Shown piece after piece: positions 22,464 to 33,112 of a DNA stretch of 64,000 nt. Position 1 is the stretch's first letter, and every line of letters begins with the position of its first letter. Location: the NCBI RefSeq assembly GCF_014236795.1, contig NZ_CP049017.1:598001-662000 (forward strand). The letters are read 5' to 3'. The notes under the pieces were generated by a model that saw only the letters and a list, made by a program, of their open reading frames with translations, was not told where the DNA came from and did not search any database. The stretch is from Xanthomonas theicola (lineage in GTDB: Bacteria > Pseudomonadota > Gammaproteobacteria > Xanthomonadales > Xanthomonadaceae). Made by a program: the position numbers and the translations under genes.

Positions 22464-23036
22464 ATGACCGTTTACCTTCCTACTGAACTCACCCGCGCGC
22501 TGACCGCGCTGCTGGCCGGCGCCGTCCTGTTGGGCTGCGCCATGCCGGCGCGCAGCGCCACCGTGCTCGAACCGTTGCTCGACCGGATCGTCGAGCGCAA
22601 CGCGATCGGCGACCAGGTCGCGCTGAGCAAATGGGACAGCGGCAAGCCGGTGCTGGATGCCACGCGCGAGGCGGCGGTGCTGGCCAGCGTGCGCGAACAG
22701 GCGTCGGCGCATGGCGTGGACGCGGACGATGCGGTGCGTTTCTTCGGCATGCAGATCGAGTCCAACAAGCTGGTGCAATACCAGTTGCTGGCGCGTTGGC
22801 GGCTGCGCGGCCGCGCTCCCGACCAGCCGCGCGCGGACTTGGCGGTGCTGCGCGAGCGCCTGAACCGGTTGCAGGGCGAGATGCTGGATGGCTTGCAGGC
22901 CAGTGCCGCGGCGCGGCGGGCAGCCGATTGCCCGGCCGCCACCGCGCGCGCGGCCGAAGCCTATGCGCTGCGCTGGCAACTGGACCAGGTGCATCGCACC
23001 GCGCTGGTGCGCAGCCTGGGCGATTTCTGCCGCTGA
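22464..23036 (+). CDS. aroQ: Periplasmic chorismate mutase (AroQ-gamma class)
   Basis: A 190-residue exported chorismate mutase, converting chorismate to prephenate outside the cytoplasm. The N-terminal signal peptide (MTVYLPTELTRALTALLAGA...) ends near ARSA; a cysteine in LLGC makes a lipoprotein possible but the lipobox is poor. The helical core has PLLDRIVERNAIGDQVALSKW (catalytic Arg and Lys positions), REAAVLASVREQA and FFGMQIESNKLVQYQLLARW, all typical of the gamma class. Secreted mutases occur in plant and animal pathogens; their role outside the cell is debated. GGAG precedes ATG 22464. Confidence 0.85.
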   Translation: MTVYLPTELTRALTALLAGAVLLGCAMPARSATVLEPLLDRIVERNAIGDQVALSKWDSGKPVLDATREAAVLASVREQASAHGVDADDAVRFFGMQIESNKLVQYQLLARWRLRGRAPDQPRADLAVLRERLNRLQGEMLDGLQASAAARRAADCPAATARAAEAYALRWQLDQVHRTALVRSLGDFCR

Positions 23037-23134
23037 GCGGGGCGAGTGGGCCGCTCGTCCCCGATTGCACCTGCATGCGGCCTGCGCGGTCGAGCGCGTG
23101 CAGGCCGGGCTATCGACCGCCGCTGCCTTCATGT

Positions 23135-23162
23135 GGTGGGAGCGACTTCAGTCGCTCCCACC
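23135..23162. repeat. 13-bp perfect palindromic hairpin downstream of the chorismate mutase gene
   Basis: GGTGGGAGCGACT (23135-23147) and AGTCGCTCCCACC (23150-23162) pair fully, with a two-base TC loop. The form GGAGCGxCTTCAGxCGCTCC is the same family as the REP doublet at 49511-49578. It lies 21 bases before the IS5-family insertion and could act as a terminator-like block. Confidence 0.8.
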
Positions 23163-23187
23163 GCGAGCTCCGGCATGTCACCCCTAG

Positions 23188-24012
23188 GATCTGTCATCAA
23201 TTGCTAGAATAGTGGATGCTTGTCGCCGCTTTACTCTCCGGCCCTGCAATGGCACGTCGCTACGCCCTGCGAGACGATCAGTGGGATCGCATCCGCGATC
23301 TGCTTCCCGGCCGAGCCGGCCATGTCGGCGTGACTGCCAAAGACAACCGGCTGTTCGTCGAAGCCGTGCTGTACCGCTACCGAGCCGGCATCCCCTGGCG
23401 CGATCTGCCTGAGCGCTTCGGCGATTTTCGCGTGATCCACCTGCGACATAGCCGCTGGAGCCGGTCCGGCATCTGGCACCAGGTGTTCCAGGCCTTGTCG
23501 AAAGACGCGGACAACGAGTACGCAATGATCGACAGCACCATCGTCCGGGCGCATCAGCACAGCGCCGGGGCAATAAGGGGGAGCGGCAAGCCATCGGACG
23601 CAGCCGCGGCGGACTGAGCAGCAAGATCCACGCGGTGGTCGATGCACTGGGCAATCCGCTGGCGTTTCATCTGACCGCAGGCCAGGCGTCGGATCTGGAA
23701 GGCGCAGATGCCTTGTTGCCGCCCTTGTCGGTGGGCGCATTGCTCGCTGACCGAGCCTACGACGCCAGCGCGCGCGTCATCGAGCCGATGCAGCGACAGG
23801 GGACCCAGATCGTCATCCCCTCCCACCCAACACGCAACGTGCAACGTGACTACGACCGGGTGCTGTACAGGGATCGACACTTGATCGAGAACTTCTTTGC
23901 CAAACTCAAGCAGTACCGAGCCATTGCGACCCGATACGACAAGACCGCCTGCAACTTCCTCGGCGCCATCTACTGGGCCGCCTCCGTCATTTTACTTAAT
24001 TGATGACACGCC
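23188..24012 (+). mobile_element. Complete IS5-family (IS427-group-like) insertion sequence, CTAG target duplication
   Basis: The element is 825 bp. Its ends read GATCTGTCATCAATT (left) and GGCGTGTCATCAATT (right, complemented), so the inner 11 bases of the inverted repeats are identical. The tetranucleotide CTAG is duplicated on both sides (23184-23187 and 24013-24016), the target preference of this group. It carries one transposase in two overlapping frames, as in IS427-type elements with programmed frameshifting. It appears intact and possibly still mobile. Confidence 0.88.
23249..24003 (+). CDS. IS5-family transposase (two frames, -1 frameshift)
   Basis: The first frame starts MARRYALRDDQWDRIRDLLPG at 23249 and ends at 23617. 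The second continues as RSRGGLSSKIHAVVDALGNP and ends at 24003. A -1 slip at the AAGGGGG run near 23573-23580 joins them into a DDE transposase of about 250 residues. Catalytic residues are visible: Asp in YAMIDSTIVRAHQH, Asp in LLADRAYDA, and Glu in RHLIENFFAKLKQYR. Programmed slippage in this position is the normal expression mode of the group, so the split frame is not evidence of decay. Confidence 0.85.
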
Positions 24013-24396
24013 CTAGCGATACACCAGATGCCGACCCAGGAAGAACGACAGCACCGCCAGCACGCCTTCGACCACCGGCTTGGCCAGCCATGCCAGGCGC
24101 AGGCCCAGCGCGTCCACGCACAGCGCCACCAGCCAGGTGCTGAGCACGGTCAGCACGATCCACATCGCCATGAAGCGGCCGAAACGCCGCCAGCCCAGGC
24201 GCGCGCCGTTGCCGCCGGCGAAGGTGATGCGGCCGTTGAGCCAGAAGCCGAGCAGCGCGCCGCCCACGCGGCCGAGCACGTTGGCCGGGACCGTCGGCAT
24301 GCCGGCGGCGGTCGCGGCGACGAACATGCTCCAGTCGACCAGCAGTTGCAGCAGCCCGATCAGCAGGAACTGACGGCCCTGGCGCAGCAGACCCAT
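24013..24396 (-). CDS. GtrA-like small membrane protein
   Basis: A 127-residue protein with four hydrophobic helices and the GtrA/DPMS signature (QFLLIGLLQLLVDWSMFVAA near residues 9-28; LNGRITFAG near 53-61). GtrA-like proteins are thought to flip or help move lipid-linked sugars in O-antigen or polysaccharide modification. The TAG stop codon lies inside the CTAG duplicated by the adjacent insertion sequence, so the element sits exactly at the end of the gene and leaves the protein unchanged. It is divergent from glmU. Confidence 0.8.
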   Translation of the reverse strand: MGLLRQGRQFLLIGLLQLLVDWSMFVAATAAGMPTVPANVLGRVGGALLGFWLNGRITFAGGNGARLGWRRFGRFMAMWIVLTVLSTWLVALCVDALGLRLAWLAKPVVEGVLAVLSFFLGRHLVYR

Positions 24397-24480
24397 GGAC
24401 GCCCCGGATTGAGATCAAGCGCGCATGCTAACGTCTGCCGCGCGGATGTAAATGCCGCGGCGCCGCCACGCCGCCGCCGC

Positions 24481-24508
24481 GTGACGTCCGCGCGGCAGCC
24501 TCTAGAAT
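24481..24508 (+). promoter_or_regulatory. Probable glmU promoter
   Basis: GTGACG (24481-24486) as -35 and TAGAAT (24503-24508) as -10 are spaced by 16 bases, 29 bases before the glmU start. The same TAGAAT -10 word occurs before metN (2191) and glmS (44708). Confidence 0.5.
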
Positions 24509-24536
24509 TCCGGTTCACCCAGAATGGAACCGTCCC

Positions 24537-25901
24537 ATGAGCCTGCCCTTGCACGTCGTGATCCTGGCCGCCGGCGCTGGCAAGCGGATGAAGTCCGCCA
24601 AGCCCAAGGTGCTGCAGTCGATCGCCGGCCGGCCGATGCTGGCGCACGTGGTCGAGACCGCGCGCCGCCTGCAGCCGGCGGCGATCCATGTCGTCTACGG
24701 CCATGGCGGCGATGCGGTGCGCGCCGCCTTCGCCGACCAGCCGGACCTGCTGTGGGCCGAGCAGGCGCAGCAACTGGGCACCGGGCATGCGCTGCGGCAG
24801 GCGATGGCGGCGGTACCGGATGCGGCCACGACTCTGGTGCTGTACGGCGACGTGCCGTTGATCCGCGTCGACACCTTGTCGCGCCTGTTGCATTCGCCGG
24901 GGCGGCTGGCGGTGCTGGTGGCCGAACCCGAGGATCCCAGCGGTTACGGCCGCATCGTGCGCGACGCGGCGGGCAAGGTCGCTGCGATCGTGGAGCACAA
25001 GGAAGCCGACGACGAACAGCGCCGCATCCGTATCATCAACACCGGCATCGTCACCGCCGAGTCCACCGCGCTCAAGCGCTGGCTGGCGCAGCTGCGCGCC
25101 GACAACGCGCAGGGCGAGTACTACCTCACCGACGTGTTCGCCGCCGCTGCCGCCGAGTTCACGCCGGCGGAGATGGTGCTGGTGGCCGATCCGATCGAGG
25201 CCGAAGGCGCCAACGACCCGTGGCAGCTGGCGCAGCTGGAACGCGCCTGGCAGCTGCGTGCCGCGCGTGCGCTGTGCGAGCAGGGCGCGCAGCTGCTCGA
25301 CCCGAACCGCCTCGACCAGCGCGGCCGGGTGCGGGTGGGCCGCGACGTGTGCATCGACGTGAACGTGGTGCTGGAGGGCGAAGTGGACCTGGCCGACGGG
25401 GTCAGCATCGGCCCATACGTGCGCTTGAAGGACGTGGTCCTGGGCCCGGGCACCGAAGTGCGCGCGCATTGCGACCTGGAAGGCGTGGTCACCGAGGGCG
25501 CGGTGCAGATCGGCCCGTTCGCGCGGCTGCGGCCGGGGACGGTGCTGGCCGACGGCGCGCACATCGGCAACTTCGTCGAGACCAAGAAGGCGGTGCTCGG
25601 CATCGGCAGCAAGGTCAACCACCTGAGCTATCTCGGCGATGCGGTGATCGGCAGCGGCGTCAACATCGGCGCCGGCACCATCACCTGCAACTACGACGGC
25701 GTGAACAAGTCGCAGACCACCATCGGCGACGGCGTCTTCGTCGGTTCCAACAGCGCCCTGGTGGCGCCGCTGCATATCGGCGACGGAGCGACCATCGGCG
25801 CCGGCTCGGTGATCACTCACGATGCGCCGGCCGGCCAGCTCACCGTGGCGCGCGCGCGGCAGAGCACCCACGAAGGCTGGAAGCGGCCAACGAAGAAGTA
25901 A
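24537..25901 (+). CDS. glmU: Bifunctional UDP-N-acetylglucosamine pyrophosphorylase / glucosamine-1-phosphate acetyltransferase
   Basis: A 454-residue cytoplasmic enzyme that acetylates glucosamine-1-phosphate and then makes UDP-GlcNAc for peptidoglycan and LPS. The N-terminal nucleotidyltransferase has [18 protein letters not shown] (residues 8-25). The C-terminal half is a left-handed beta-helix of hexapeptide repeats ([60 protein letters not shown]) with the acetyl-CoA site. The length matches the family. glmS, the first enzyme of the route, lies 19 kb away in the same window on the same strand. Confidence 0.97.
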   Translation: MSLPLHVVILAAGAGKRMKSAKPKVLQSIAGRPMLAHVVETARRLQPAAIHVVYGHGGDAVRAAFADQPDLLWAEQAQQLGTGHALRQAMAAVPDAATTLVLYGDVPLIRVDTLSRLLHSPGRLAVLVAEPEDPSGYGRIVRDAAGKVAAIVEHKEADDEQRRIRIINTGIVTAESTALKRWLAQLRADNAQGEYYLTDVFAAAAAEFTPAEMVLVADPIEAEGANDPWQLAQLERAWQLRAARALCEQGAQLLDPNRLDQRGRVRVGRDVCIDVNVVLEGEVDLADGVSIGPYVRLKDVVLGPGTEVRAHCDLEGVVTEGAVQIGPFARLRPGTVLADGAHIGNFVETKKAVLGIGSKVNHLSYLGDAVIGSGVNIGAGTITCNYDGVNKSQTTIGDGVFVGSNSALVAPLHIGDGATIGAGSVITHDAPAGQLTVARARQSTHEGWKRPTKK

Positions 25902-25975
25902 TCGGCGGCACGGCTCGGGCAGGCGCAGGCACCGCGTGGCCGCTTTTGCAACCTTAACTGGGCGTGCCGCGCTAA

Positions 25976-26824
25976 GAACCTGTTCACGATCTTTTGAGTA
26001 GTAGTGTCAGGCATGCCAGGTGGATGAACTGCAAGCTGGTGTTGAGCTTGCGCTCGCAGTTCTTCCATAGCCTTCGGTTCTTTTCCAGCCACGCAAAGCT
26101 GCGTTCGACGCTCCAGCGCTTGGGCATGACCTTGAAGGTGTGCAGTTCGCTGCGTTTGGCGATCTGCACCGTGACTTGCTTGCCCAGGATCTCTCGTACG
26201 CCTTCGGCGAACGGTTCTGCGGTATAGACGCTATCGCACAACAGGCTTTGCACGTGTCCCAGGTTCGGCTTGCAACGATCCAGGGATTGGAGCGCGCCTT
26301 TGCGGTCGGTCACTTCCGCCCTCGTCACCGCGACCGCATGCGGCAGGCCTTGGGTATCGACGGCGATGCGACGCTTGATCCCCAAGACCTTCTTGCCCGC
26401 GTCATAACCCTTCTGGCCGGCCGTGTCCGTGTTCTTCACGCTCTGTGCGTCCACGATCAAGAACGTGCTGCAAGCGTTGCGCCCCTGTCTCTGGCGGGCC
26501 GCGCCACCCTGATTTTTTGAGCGCCCGCTCCAGCAGGCTGACTCCTTCATCGTCTGTTTCGTTCCACTTGGCAAAGTAGCAGTGCACGGTGCGCCACTTC
26601 GGGAAGTCGCTGGGCAGCGCTCGCCACTGACAGCCGGTGCGCAGCAGGTACAGCACCGCGCACCACACGTCCTACAGATCCACGGTCCGTGGCTTGGTAC
26701 GCTTGCGCGCCTGCTCCAGAATGGGGCGGATCTGCTCGAACCGCTCCCGGCTCATGTCACTCGGATACGTCTTTGTTCGCATCCGCAGAGTTTGCACTAC
26801 CCGGGAAAGATCGTGAACAGGTTC
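25976..26824 (-). mobile_element. IS5-family insertion sequence, 849 bp, TAA target duplication
   Basis: The terminal inverted repeats share the 19 bases GAACCTGTTCACGATCTTT at 25976 onward and, complemented, ending at 26824. TAA is repeated on both sides (25973-25975, 26825-26827). The transposase is on the minus strand and carries a premature stop, so the copy is probably no longer autonomous. It sits 74 bases behind glmU. It is near the low-GC lyase gene, which begins about 240 bases beyond its other end. Confidence 0.85.
25984..26782 (-). pseudogene. IS5-family transposase, interrupted by a nonsense codon
   Basis: The first frame begins MRTKTYPSDMSRERFEQIRP at 26782. It meets a TAG at 26672-26674 in a place where the context (TVDL-stop-DVWCAVLYLL) implies a lost tyrosine codon. 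It then continues in frame to the six-A slip site near 26517, after which the -1 frame encodes the DDE part (FLIVDAQSVKNTD, LLCDSVYTAEPF, WSVERSFAWLEKNRRLWKNCERK). The A6 frameshift is the usual programmed signal; the TAG is a genuine lesion. Confidence 0.8.
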
Positions 26825-26827
26825 TAA

Positions 26828-27068
26828 GCGCGACTCAGCGGAGCGGCAGCTCGCGCTCCAAGCGGTCCTGCCGCTGAAAGCGTCGGGGCGCCGCAGATCG
26901 GAAGGCTTCCTGGCAAGCCGTCGATCGCGGGAAAGCGGGCGTTGCAGCTCGCGATGCATCCGAGGTGAGCGTCTTCACGGTTTCCTTTCGGAAACGAACG
27001 GCGCCCTCCAGATGTCGTCCGACCAAAGCGGTTCACTTTTGGATCTACTTATTCCCGGTCGGAATCCT
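26828..27068. other. Gap between IS5 element and lyase gene
   Basis: 241 bases with no supported gene. Two overlapping minus-strand frames of about 60-70 codons have no ribosome-binding site and no recognisable sequence. The GC content drops toward the lyase gene. Confidence 0.4.
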
Positions 27069-28742
27069 CTACTGCGCGAACTCGATAGCATCGTAGGCGA
27101 AGCCAGGACTCAGGTAGCCGGCGCCTTGCGAGCCCGAGATCGGAGAGAGCCGCAGCACATTGTCGCCTACCTTGAGAGCGCTCTGCGGGATTGCGAACGA
27201 GTAGTAAGTGTTGTTGCCACGATACGTCCCAACAGTCAGGTTCCGTGTATTGGGCTGGTTGGGAGTTCCAGGGGAGCGTGGTGCGTAGTCATTGACTTTG
27301 ATCATCGGCCGCGCTCCTGCAAAAGCAATGGTGGCGCCGATGTGCACCGATGAGGGCTTCAATTGATCTTGGGACAAGTTGAACCGAACCACGATCTCGC
27401 CGTTGATGGCCGTCCACTGGTAGGCGGGGAACCCCGTCTCGGCGTTCGATTCGCCCACCACATACTCTGGCACAGCCCAAGCGCGCAATCGCGAATCGCT
27501 CGGATGCATCCAAGTCACCTTGTCGCCGTTAAGGAACTCCGCGGGTGTCCCATCCCACTCACCGATCCTCCAAACCGCGCCATTGGCCGATGGATCGTTG
27601 GCAATGCTCAGCGCTCCGACGTCGTTCGTATGTCCCGACCCGACCGTCACCTCGCGCGTATCGACAACGAGCTCGTTCTTGCAGACCAGCATCGTGTACT
27701 GTCCTGGGCGCATATTTTTGCTCGTGAATTGACCTGTAGCCGTATCAGCTTTGGTCCAATATTGCGCTTGGCCGTTCTTGAATGCGACGGTGTAGTCGAA
27801 GTATTGCGGTTCAAACTGGCCGGTCAGCGAGCCACTTATCGCCCCTCTTTTTGCATAACTGAGGTAGCCCTTCAACGAAAGGTCATCCATCCATGACGTA
27901 TCGATGCTGTCCGGCGGCGCCGCCCCATTGGTGAACACCAACGTGTAAAGATTCAAGGTGCCCGTCCGGAACGCTTCGGTCTGCGCCATTCCGTAGTTGA
28001 TGATGTAGGTCAGTTCCTGGTCGGTCGTGCCTTGATTGAGGAGGCTGCGATAAAACGGTCCTCCAGTCATTCCTTCGCCGTTGTCGCGGACGAACCATAG
28101 TCCGACATTTTTGGATTTCGCCCCGATGTAATGCCAGTCCTTCAGGCGCATGTTGGAATAGTGCTTCGATCTGGTCTCTCCGGTTGCGGTGCTGCAGATG
28201 TCGGCGGCTTCGATGGTCCGTTGGCAGCCATGCAGGTCGGATGCTGCGGGCCCATCGGGGAGCTTGTCAAACGGTACGCGAAGGATATACCGAACGAGTC
28301 CCTGCATCGGTTCCCGATCAAAGGCCGTTGCCATATAGATCCTTGGCTCGCCGCGCTTGGCCATGTAGTAATGTGTCAGGTTCCCTGCAGCGACGGTGAC
28401 CACGATCCGATCATCGTCGACTTTCGTGGCGCGCACTTGAGCCGAGTTTCCTCCATCAAACAAATAGCCGGCACCAACGTTGAGTTGACTCCCGCGCGAC
28501 TGGTCCTGGTATTCAATGCCGCGATACACCAGGGAAGCCAGGTCTCCGATAGACTGGGTGTTGTTGTTTGGTTTGATCTTGCGAACCTTGAAGACCAGAT
28601 CGCCGCCCGTATCTACCGTGAAGGCGGTCTGATCCTCGGTCACCCCAAATGTTTCTTGCGCGATGGCGCTTCCTGCGCAGGAAGCGCTCAATATTAGGCC
28701 GCCAGCGTAGCCCATAAACTTGCGTCTGAGGAAAAAAAGCAT
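27069..28742 (-). CDS. Rhamnogalacturonate lyase, polysaccharide lyase family 4
   Basis: A 557-residue secreted enzyme that cleaves the rhamnose-galacturonate backbone of pectin (rhamnogalacturonan I) by beta-elimination. The start at 28742 gives GGAG with an eight-base spacer; ATG 28748 is too close. A signal peptide (GYAGGLILSASCAGSAIAQ) precedes the catalytic domain (about 25-330). An FnIII-like domain (GAISGSLTG...REVTV) follows. The C-terminal domain begins WRIGEWDGTPAEFLN and ends FAIPQSALKVGDNVLRLSP...YDAIEF, a pattern characteristic of PL4. GC content is well below that of the neighbouring genes and an IS5 copy is adjacent, suggesting acquisition. It would help attack plant cell walls. 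Confidence 0.85.
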   Translation of the reverse strand: MLFFLRRKFMGYAGGLILSASCAGSAIAQETFGVTEDQTAFTVDTGGDLVFKVRKIKPNNNTQSIGDLASLVYRGIEYQDQSRGSQLNVGAGYLFDGGNSAQVRATKVDDDRIVVTVAAGNLTHYYMAKRGEPRIYMATAFDREPMQGLVRYILRVPFDKLPDGPAASDLHGCQRTIEAADICSTATGETRSKHYSNMRLKDWHYIGAKSKNVGLWFVRDNGEGMTGGPFYRSLLNQGTTDQELTYIINYGMAQTEAFRTGTLNLYTLVFTNGAAPPDSIDTSWMDDLSLKGYLSYAKRGAISGSLTGQFEPQYFDYTVAFKNGQAQYWTKADTATGQFTSKNMRPGQYTMLVCKNELVVDTREVTVGSGHTNDVGALSIANDPSANGAVWRIGEWDGTPAEFLNGDKVTWMHPSDSRLRAWAVPEYVVGESNAETGFPAYQWTAINGEIVVRFNLSQDQLKPSSVHIGATIAFAGARPMIKVNDYAPRSPGTPNQPNTRNLTVGTYRGNNTYYSFAIPQSALKVGDNVLRLSPISGSQGAGYLSPGFAYDAIEFAQ

Positions 28743-28939
28743 TTGCATTTCTCCAACGCTGCGTCGATTTTCTGCCGTGCCAAAGAGTAACAGCATCGTT
28801 CGAAAGCGGCGTGCTTCCGATTTGCTTTTAGTCACATTTTGGATATTCAATTGATGGGCGCGGCGTGGTAATCGCCAATCTGCCGAAGGCACAGATCTCC
28901 GTCTTTTCATCCGCGCAAAGGACGGACTGCCGGTAATGC

Positions 28940-30294
28940 TTAACTCGTACTCCCGGACGCCAGCGGCAGTTGCACGCTCACGCACAGCCCGCCCTCGTCG
29001 CGGTTCTGCAGCGACAGGCGGCCGCCGTGCGCCTCGACGATCTCGCGGGTCAGCGCCAGGCCCAGGCCGGTGCCGTTGCGCTTGGTCGAATAGAACGGCA
29101 TCAGCGCGTTGTGCAGCACCGCCTCGTTCATGCCGCTGCCGCGGTCCAGCACTTCGATGCGCAGCCAGTCGGGGCGGGTGGAGACGCGGATGCGCACGCT
29201 GTCGGCCGGCGCCAGGCCCTCGGGGCCGGATTCGTGCGCGTTCTTGACCAGGTTGAGCAGCGCCTGCTGCAGTTGCGCCGGATCGGCCCGGCTGTGCAGG
29301 TCGGGCGCTTCCAGGTCCAGCGCGAACGGGATCTGCTGCTGCAGCCCGCCCAGGAACTGCGCCCAGTGCACGGTCTGCAATTGCGGCTGCGGCAGCTTGG
29401 CGAAGCGCGCGTAGCCGCGGATGAAGCCTTCCAGGTGCCGTGCGCGCTCCTCGATGGTGCCGAACACTTCTTCCAGCCGCTCCACCTTCTGCCGCCGCAC
29501 CAGCTCGGCGCCGGAGTGCGCCAGCGAGGCGATCGGCGCCAGCGAGTTGTTCAATTCGTGGCTGATGACCCGGATCACCTTCTTCCAGGTATGCACTTCC
29601 TGGCGGCGCAGTTCGGCAGTGAGCAGGCGGATCAGCAGCAGTTCGTGCGGGCGGCCGTTGAGGCGGAAGCGGCGCCGCGACAGGTGGTAGACCTGCTCCT
29701 CTTCCGGATCCTCGTCGTCGTCGATGGTGAACAGGCTGTCGCCGCCGCGCGCGACCGCTTCGCGCAGCGCCGGCGGCATGCCCAGCAGCAGGTCGTCCAG
29801 GCGCTGGCCTTCCAGTTTCCAGCCGCCGTGCAGCAGCTTGCGCGCGGCCAGGTTGGAGAACACCACGCGGCGCAGGCCGTCGCCGCCGCTGGAGGTGAGC
29901 AACATCGCCACCGGTGTGTTCTGCACCATGGTGTCGAGCATCAGTTCGCGCTGCGCCAGGCCCTGCCGCTGTTCGCGCAGGATCTCGCCCAGCTGCCCGT
30001 GCGCGGCGACCATCTCGCCCAGTTCGTCGTCGCCGCGCCAGTGCACGCCGAAGTTGTACTCGCCGTCGCGATAGCTGCTGACGGTGCCGGCCAGGGCGCG
30101 GAACAGCGAGCGCATCGGCGCGGTGGCGCGGCGCAGCGTCCACCACATCAGCGCCAGCAGCAGCAGCGCCGACAGCATCGCCACTTCCCAGCCGCGGTCC
30201 ATCCAGTACGCCAGCAGCCACGGCATCGCCGCGGCCAGCGCCAGCACCGGCAGCAGGCGCAGGAACAGGCCGACGGTGAAGGAGCGGCGCCATT

Positions 30295-30298
<4 letters not shown>
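28940..30298 (-). CDS. Sensor histidine kinase (NtrY-like, PAS and HAMP domains)
   Basis: A 452-residue membrane kinase. Two hydrophobic helices at about 8-31 and 38-55 have almost no periplasmic loop between them, so it probably senses within the membrane or cytoplasm. A HAMP-like segment (60-105), a PAS domain (115-230) and the HisKA motif VIRVISHELNNSLAPI (His247) follow. The ATPase has NLVKNAHESG (N box) and GTGLGLALTREIVEAHGGRL (G2). It overlaps the response-regulator gene by four bases (ATGA), so they form one two-component pair at the end of the ABC permease operon. It probably reports on the function of that transporter. Confidence 0.9.
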
Positions 30299-31632
<1,334 letters not shown>

Positions 31633-31764
31633 CGTGGACCTTGTCGGAGAGCCGGGACGGAACGGACCAACAGCGAACGCAGCGGCATCATCGCAGCCCA
31701 GGCCCGGCTTGTCCCGCCGCGGCAGCGCAGCCCTCCGGCGCTGCGCGCGGGGCATTGCCCGCGC

Positions 31765-32991
31765 TCAGGCACTGCGCGTCGCGACGGCCGGGGGCACCGC
31801 CGCGGCGCGCCGCGCCGGCCCCAGCACGGCGAGCTGGCCGAGCAGCCACAGGCTGACCGCACCGAACGGCAGGTAGGACAGCGGCAGCCGTGGCAGTTCA
31901 TACTTGCCCATCAGCCACAGGTTGATCGCGTACGCCAACACCATGCCGAGCAGGATGCCGGCGCTGGCCAGCAGGAAGTTCTCGGTCTGGAAGTAGCGCA
32001 GGATCTGCCCACGGGTGGCGCCGAGCGCACGGCGGATGCCGATCTGCTTGGTGCGTTGCTGCACCCAGAAGCTCGCCAAGCCGACGATGCCCAGCGCCGT
32101 CACCAGCAGCAGGACCATGCTCACCCCTGCCAGCAGCCAGGCCATGGCCCGGTCGGGACGGTAGTAGCGTTCGCGCATGAGCTCCAGGGTCGTGTTCTGT
32201 TTCGATTTGAAGATGCGCACCGGACCGCGAGCGCTCAGCTTGCGCTTGGCCGCATCCAGCACCGTTTCGCGCTGGGCCGGGTCGGCCACGTTGAGCAGGT
32301 AAGTGCCGCCGGCGTAGCTGGCGCGGCCCGGAAAGATCATCGATTCGTCGTAACCGCCGTCGCTGCCGCGGTCGCGCGGCTTCACCAGCCGTTCCACCAC
32401 GCCGACCACGCGGTGCGGGGGGGCGCCGAAGACGTAGAGCGATTTGCCGACGGCGTGATCGTCCGGGAACAGGCGCTGCGCCAGCGCACGGCTGAGGATG
32501 ACCGCGGGAAACCGCAACGCATCGTGGCTGACGCCGTCGGTGTTCACGTATTCGTCGGCGTTGAAGTCGCGGCCCTCGACCACGTTCAGGCCCAGCGTGC
32601 GCAGCCCGTCCTCGCCCAGCATGTAGTTCGGTGCGTTCGCCGTGCTGTCCTGTTGGTCGGGGGCGAGCTTGATGCCGCTGTCCCAGCTCGAACTGCCGAA
32701 CGGCAGCATGTTGACGATGGCGGCCGAGCGCACGCCGGGGATGGCGCGCAGCGCCTCCAGGTCCGTGCGCGTGACCGCCATGGCGTCGTCGCGGCGGGCC
32801 ACGGCGTTGGCCTTGACCGCGATCAGGTGCGCTTCGTCGATGCCGGAGGGGCGCTGCATGCGTTCGAGCCGATTGCCGATCAGGAACCGCGCGTTGCTGA
32901 CGACGGCGCAGCTCAGCGCGATCTCCAGCACGATCAGTCCGGCGGCGGTCTTGTGGCGCTGGAGGGTGCTGAGAATGGGACGGATGTCCAT
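31765..32991 (-). CDS. FtsX/MacB-like ABC permease, type A copy 1
   Basis: A 408-residue permease: an N-terminal membrane helix (about 18-38), a large periplasmic domain (about 40-275) of the MacB_PCD kind, and three C-terminal helices with the coupling motif QQRTKQIGIRRALGATRGQILRYF. The start MDIRPILSTLQRHK (32991) is shared with copy 2. It lacks an ATPase domain and must use the single ATPase encoded at 42217-42942. Its last about 110 residues are about 91% identical to those of copy 2, whereas the periplasmic parts differ much more. It is the last permease before the regulator genes, 132 bases upstream of them. Confidence 0.88.
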   Translation of the reverse strand: MDIRPILSTLQRHKTAAGLIVLEIALSCAVVSNARFLIGNRLERMQRPSGIDEAHLIAVKANAVARRDDAMAVTRTDLEALRAIPGVRSAAIVNMLPFGSSSWDSGIKLAPDQQDSTANAPNYMLGEDGLRTLGLNVVEGRDFNADEYVNTDGVSHDALRFPAVILSRALAQRLFPDDHAVGKSLYVFGAPPHRVVGVVERLVKPRDRGSDGGYDESMIFPGRASYAGGTYLLNVADPAQRETVLDAAKRKLSARGPVRIFKSKQNTTLELMRERYYRPDRAMAWLLAGVSMVLLLVTALGIVGLASFWVQQRTKQIGIRRALGATRGQILRYFQTENFLLASAGILLGMVLAYAINLWLMGKYELPRLPLSYLPFGAVSLWLLGQLAVLGPARRAAAVPPAVATRSA

Positions 32992-33112
32992 ACGGAGAGA
33001 CTCGCTGCAGGGACTGCGTTCTTCTGTTGCGCCAGAAGACCGCAAGGATGGGAGGGGACACGCGGATCCTTGCGCCGCGGCACGGTCCTGTGCGGCGACG
33101 AAGGCATGGGGC

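Noticed and set aside
23216..24003. Treating the two-frame transposase as a frameshifted pseudogene
   Set aside because: The slip site, intact DDE residues, perfect ends and CTAG duplication fit the programmed frameshifting normal for this IS group.
28790..28800. A second sigma-54 promoter upstream of the rhamnogalacturonate lyase gene
   Set aside because: TTGGCACG is present on the minus strand but no GC follows at the required ten-base spacing.
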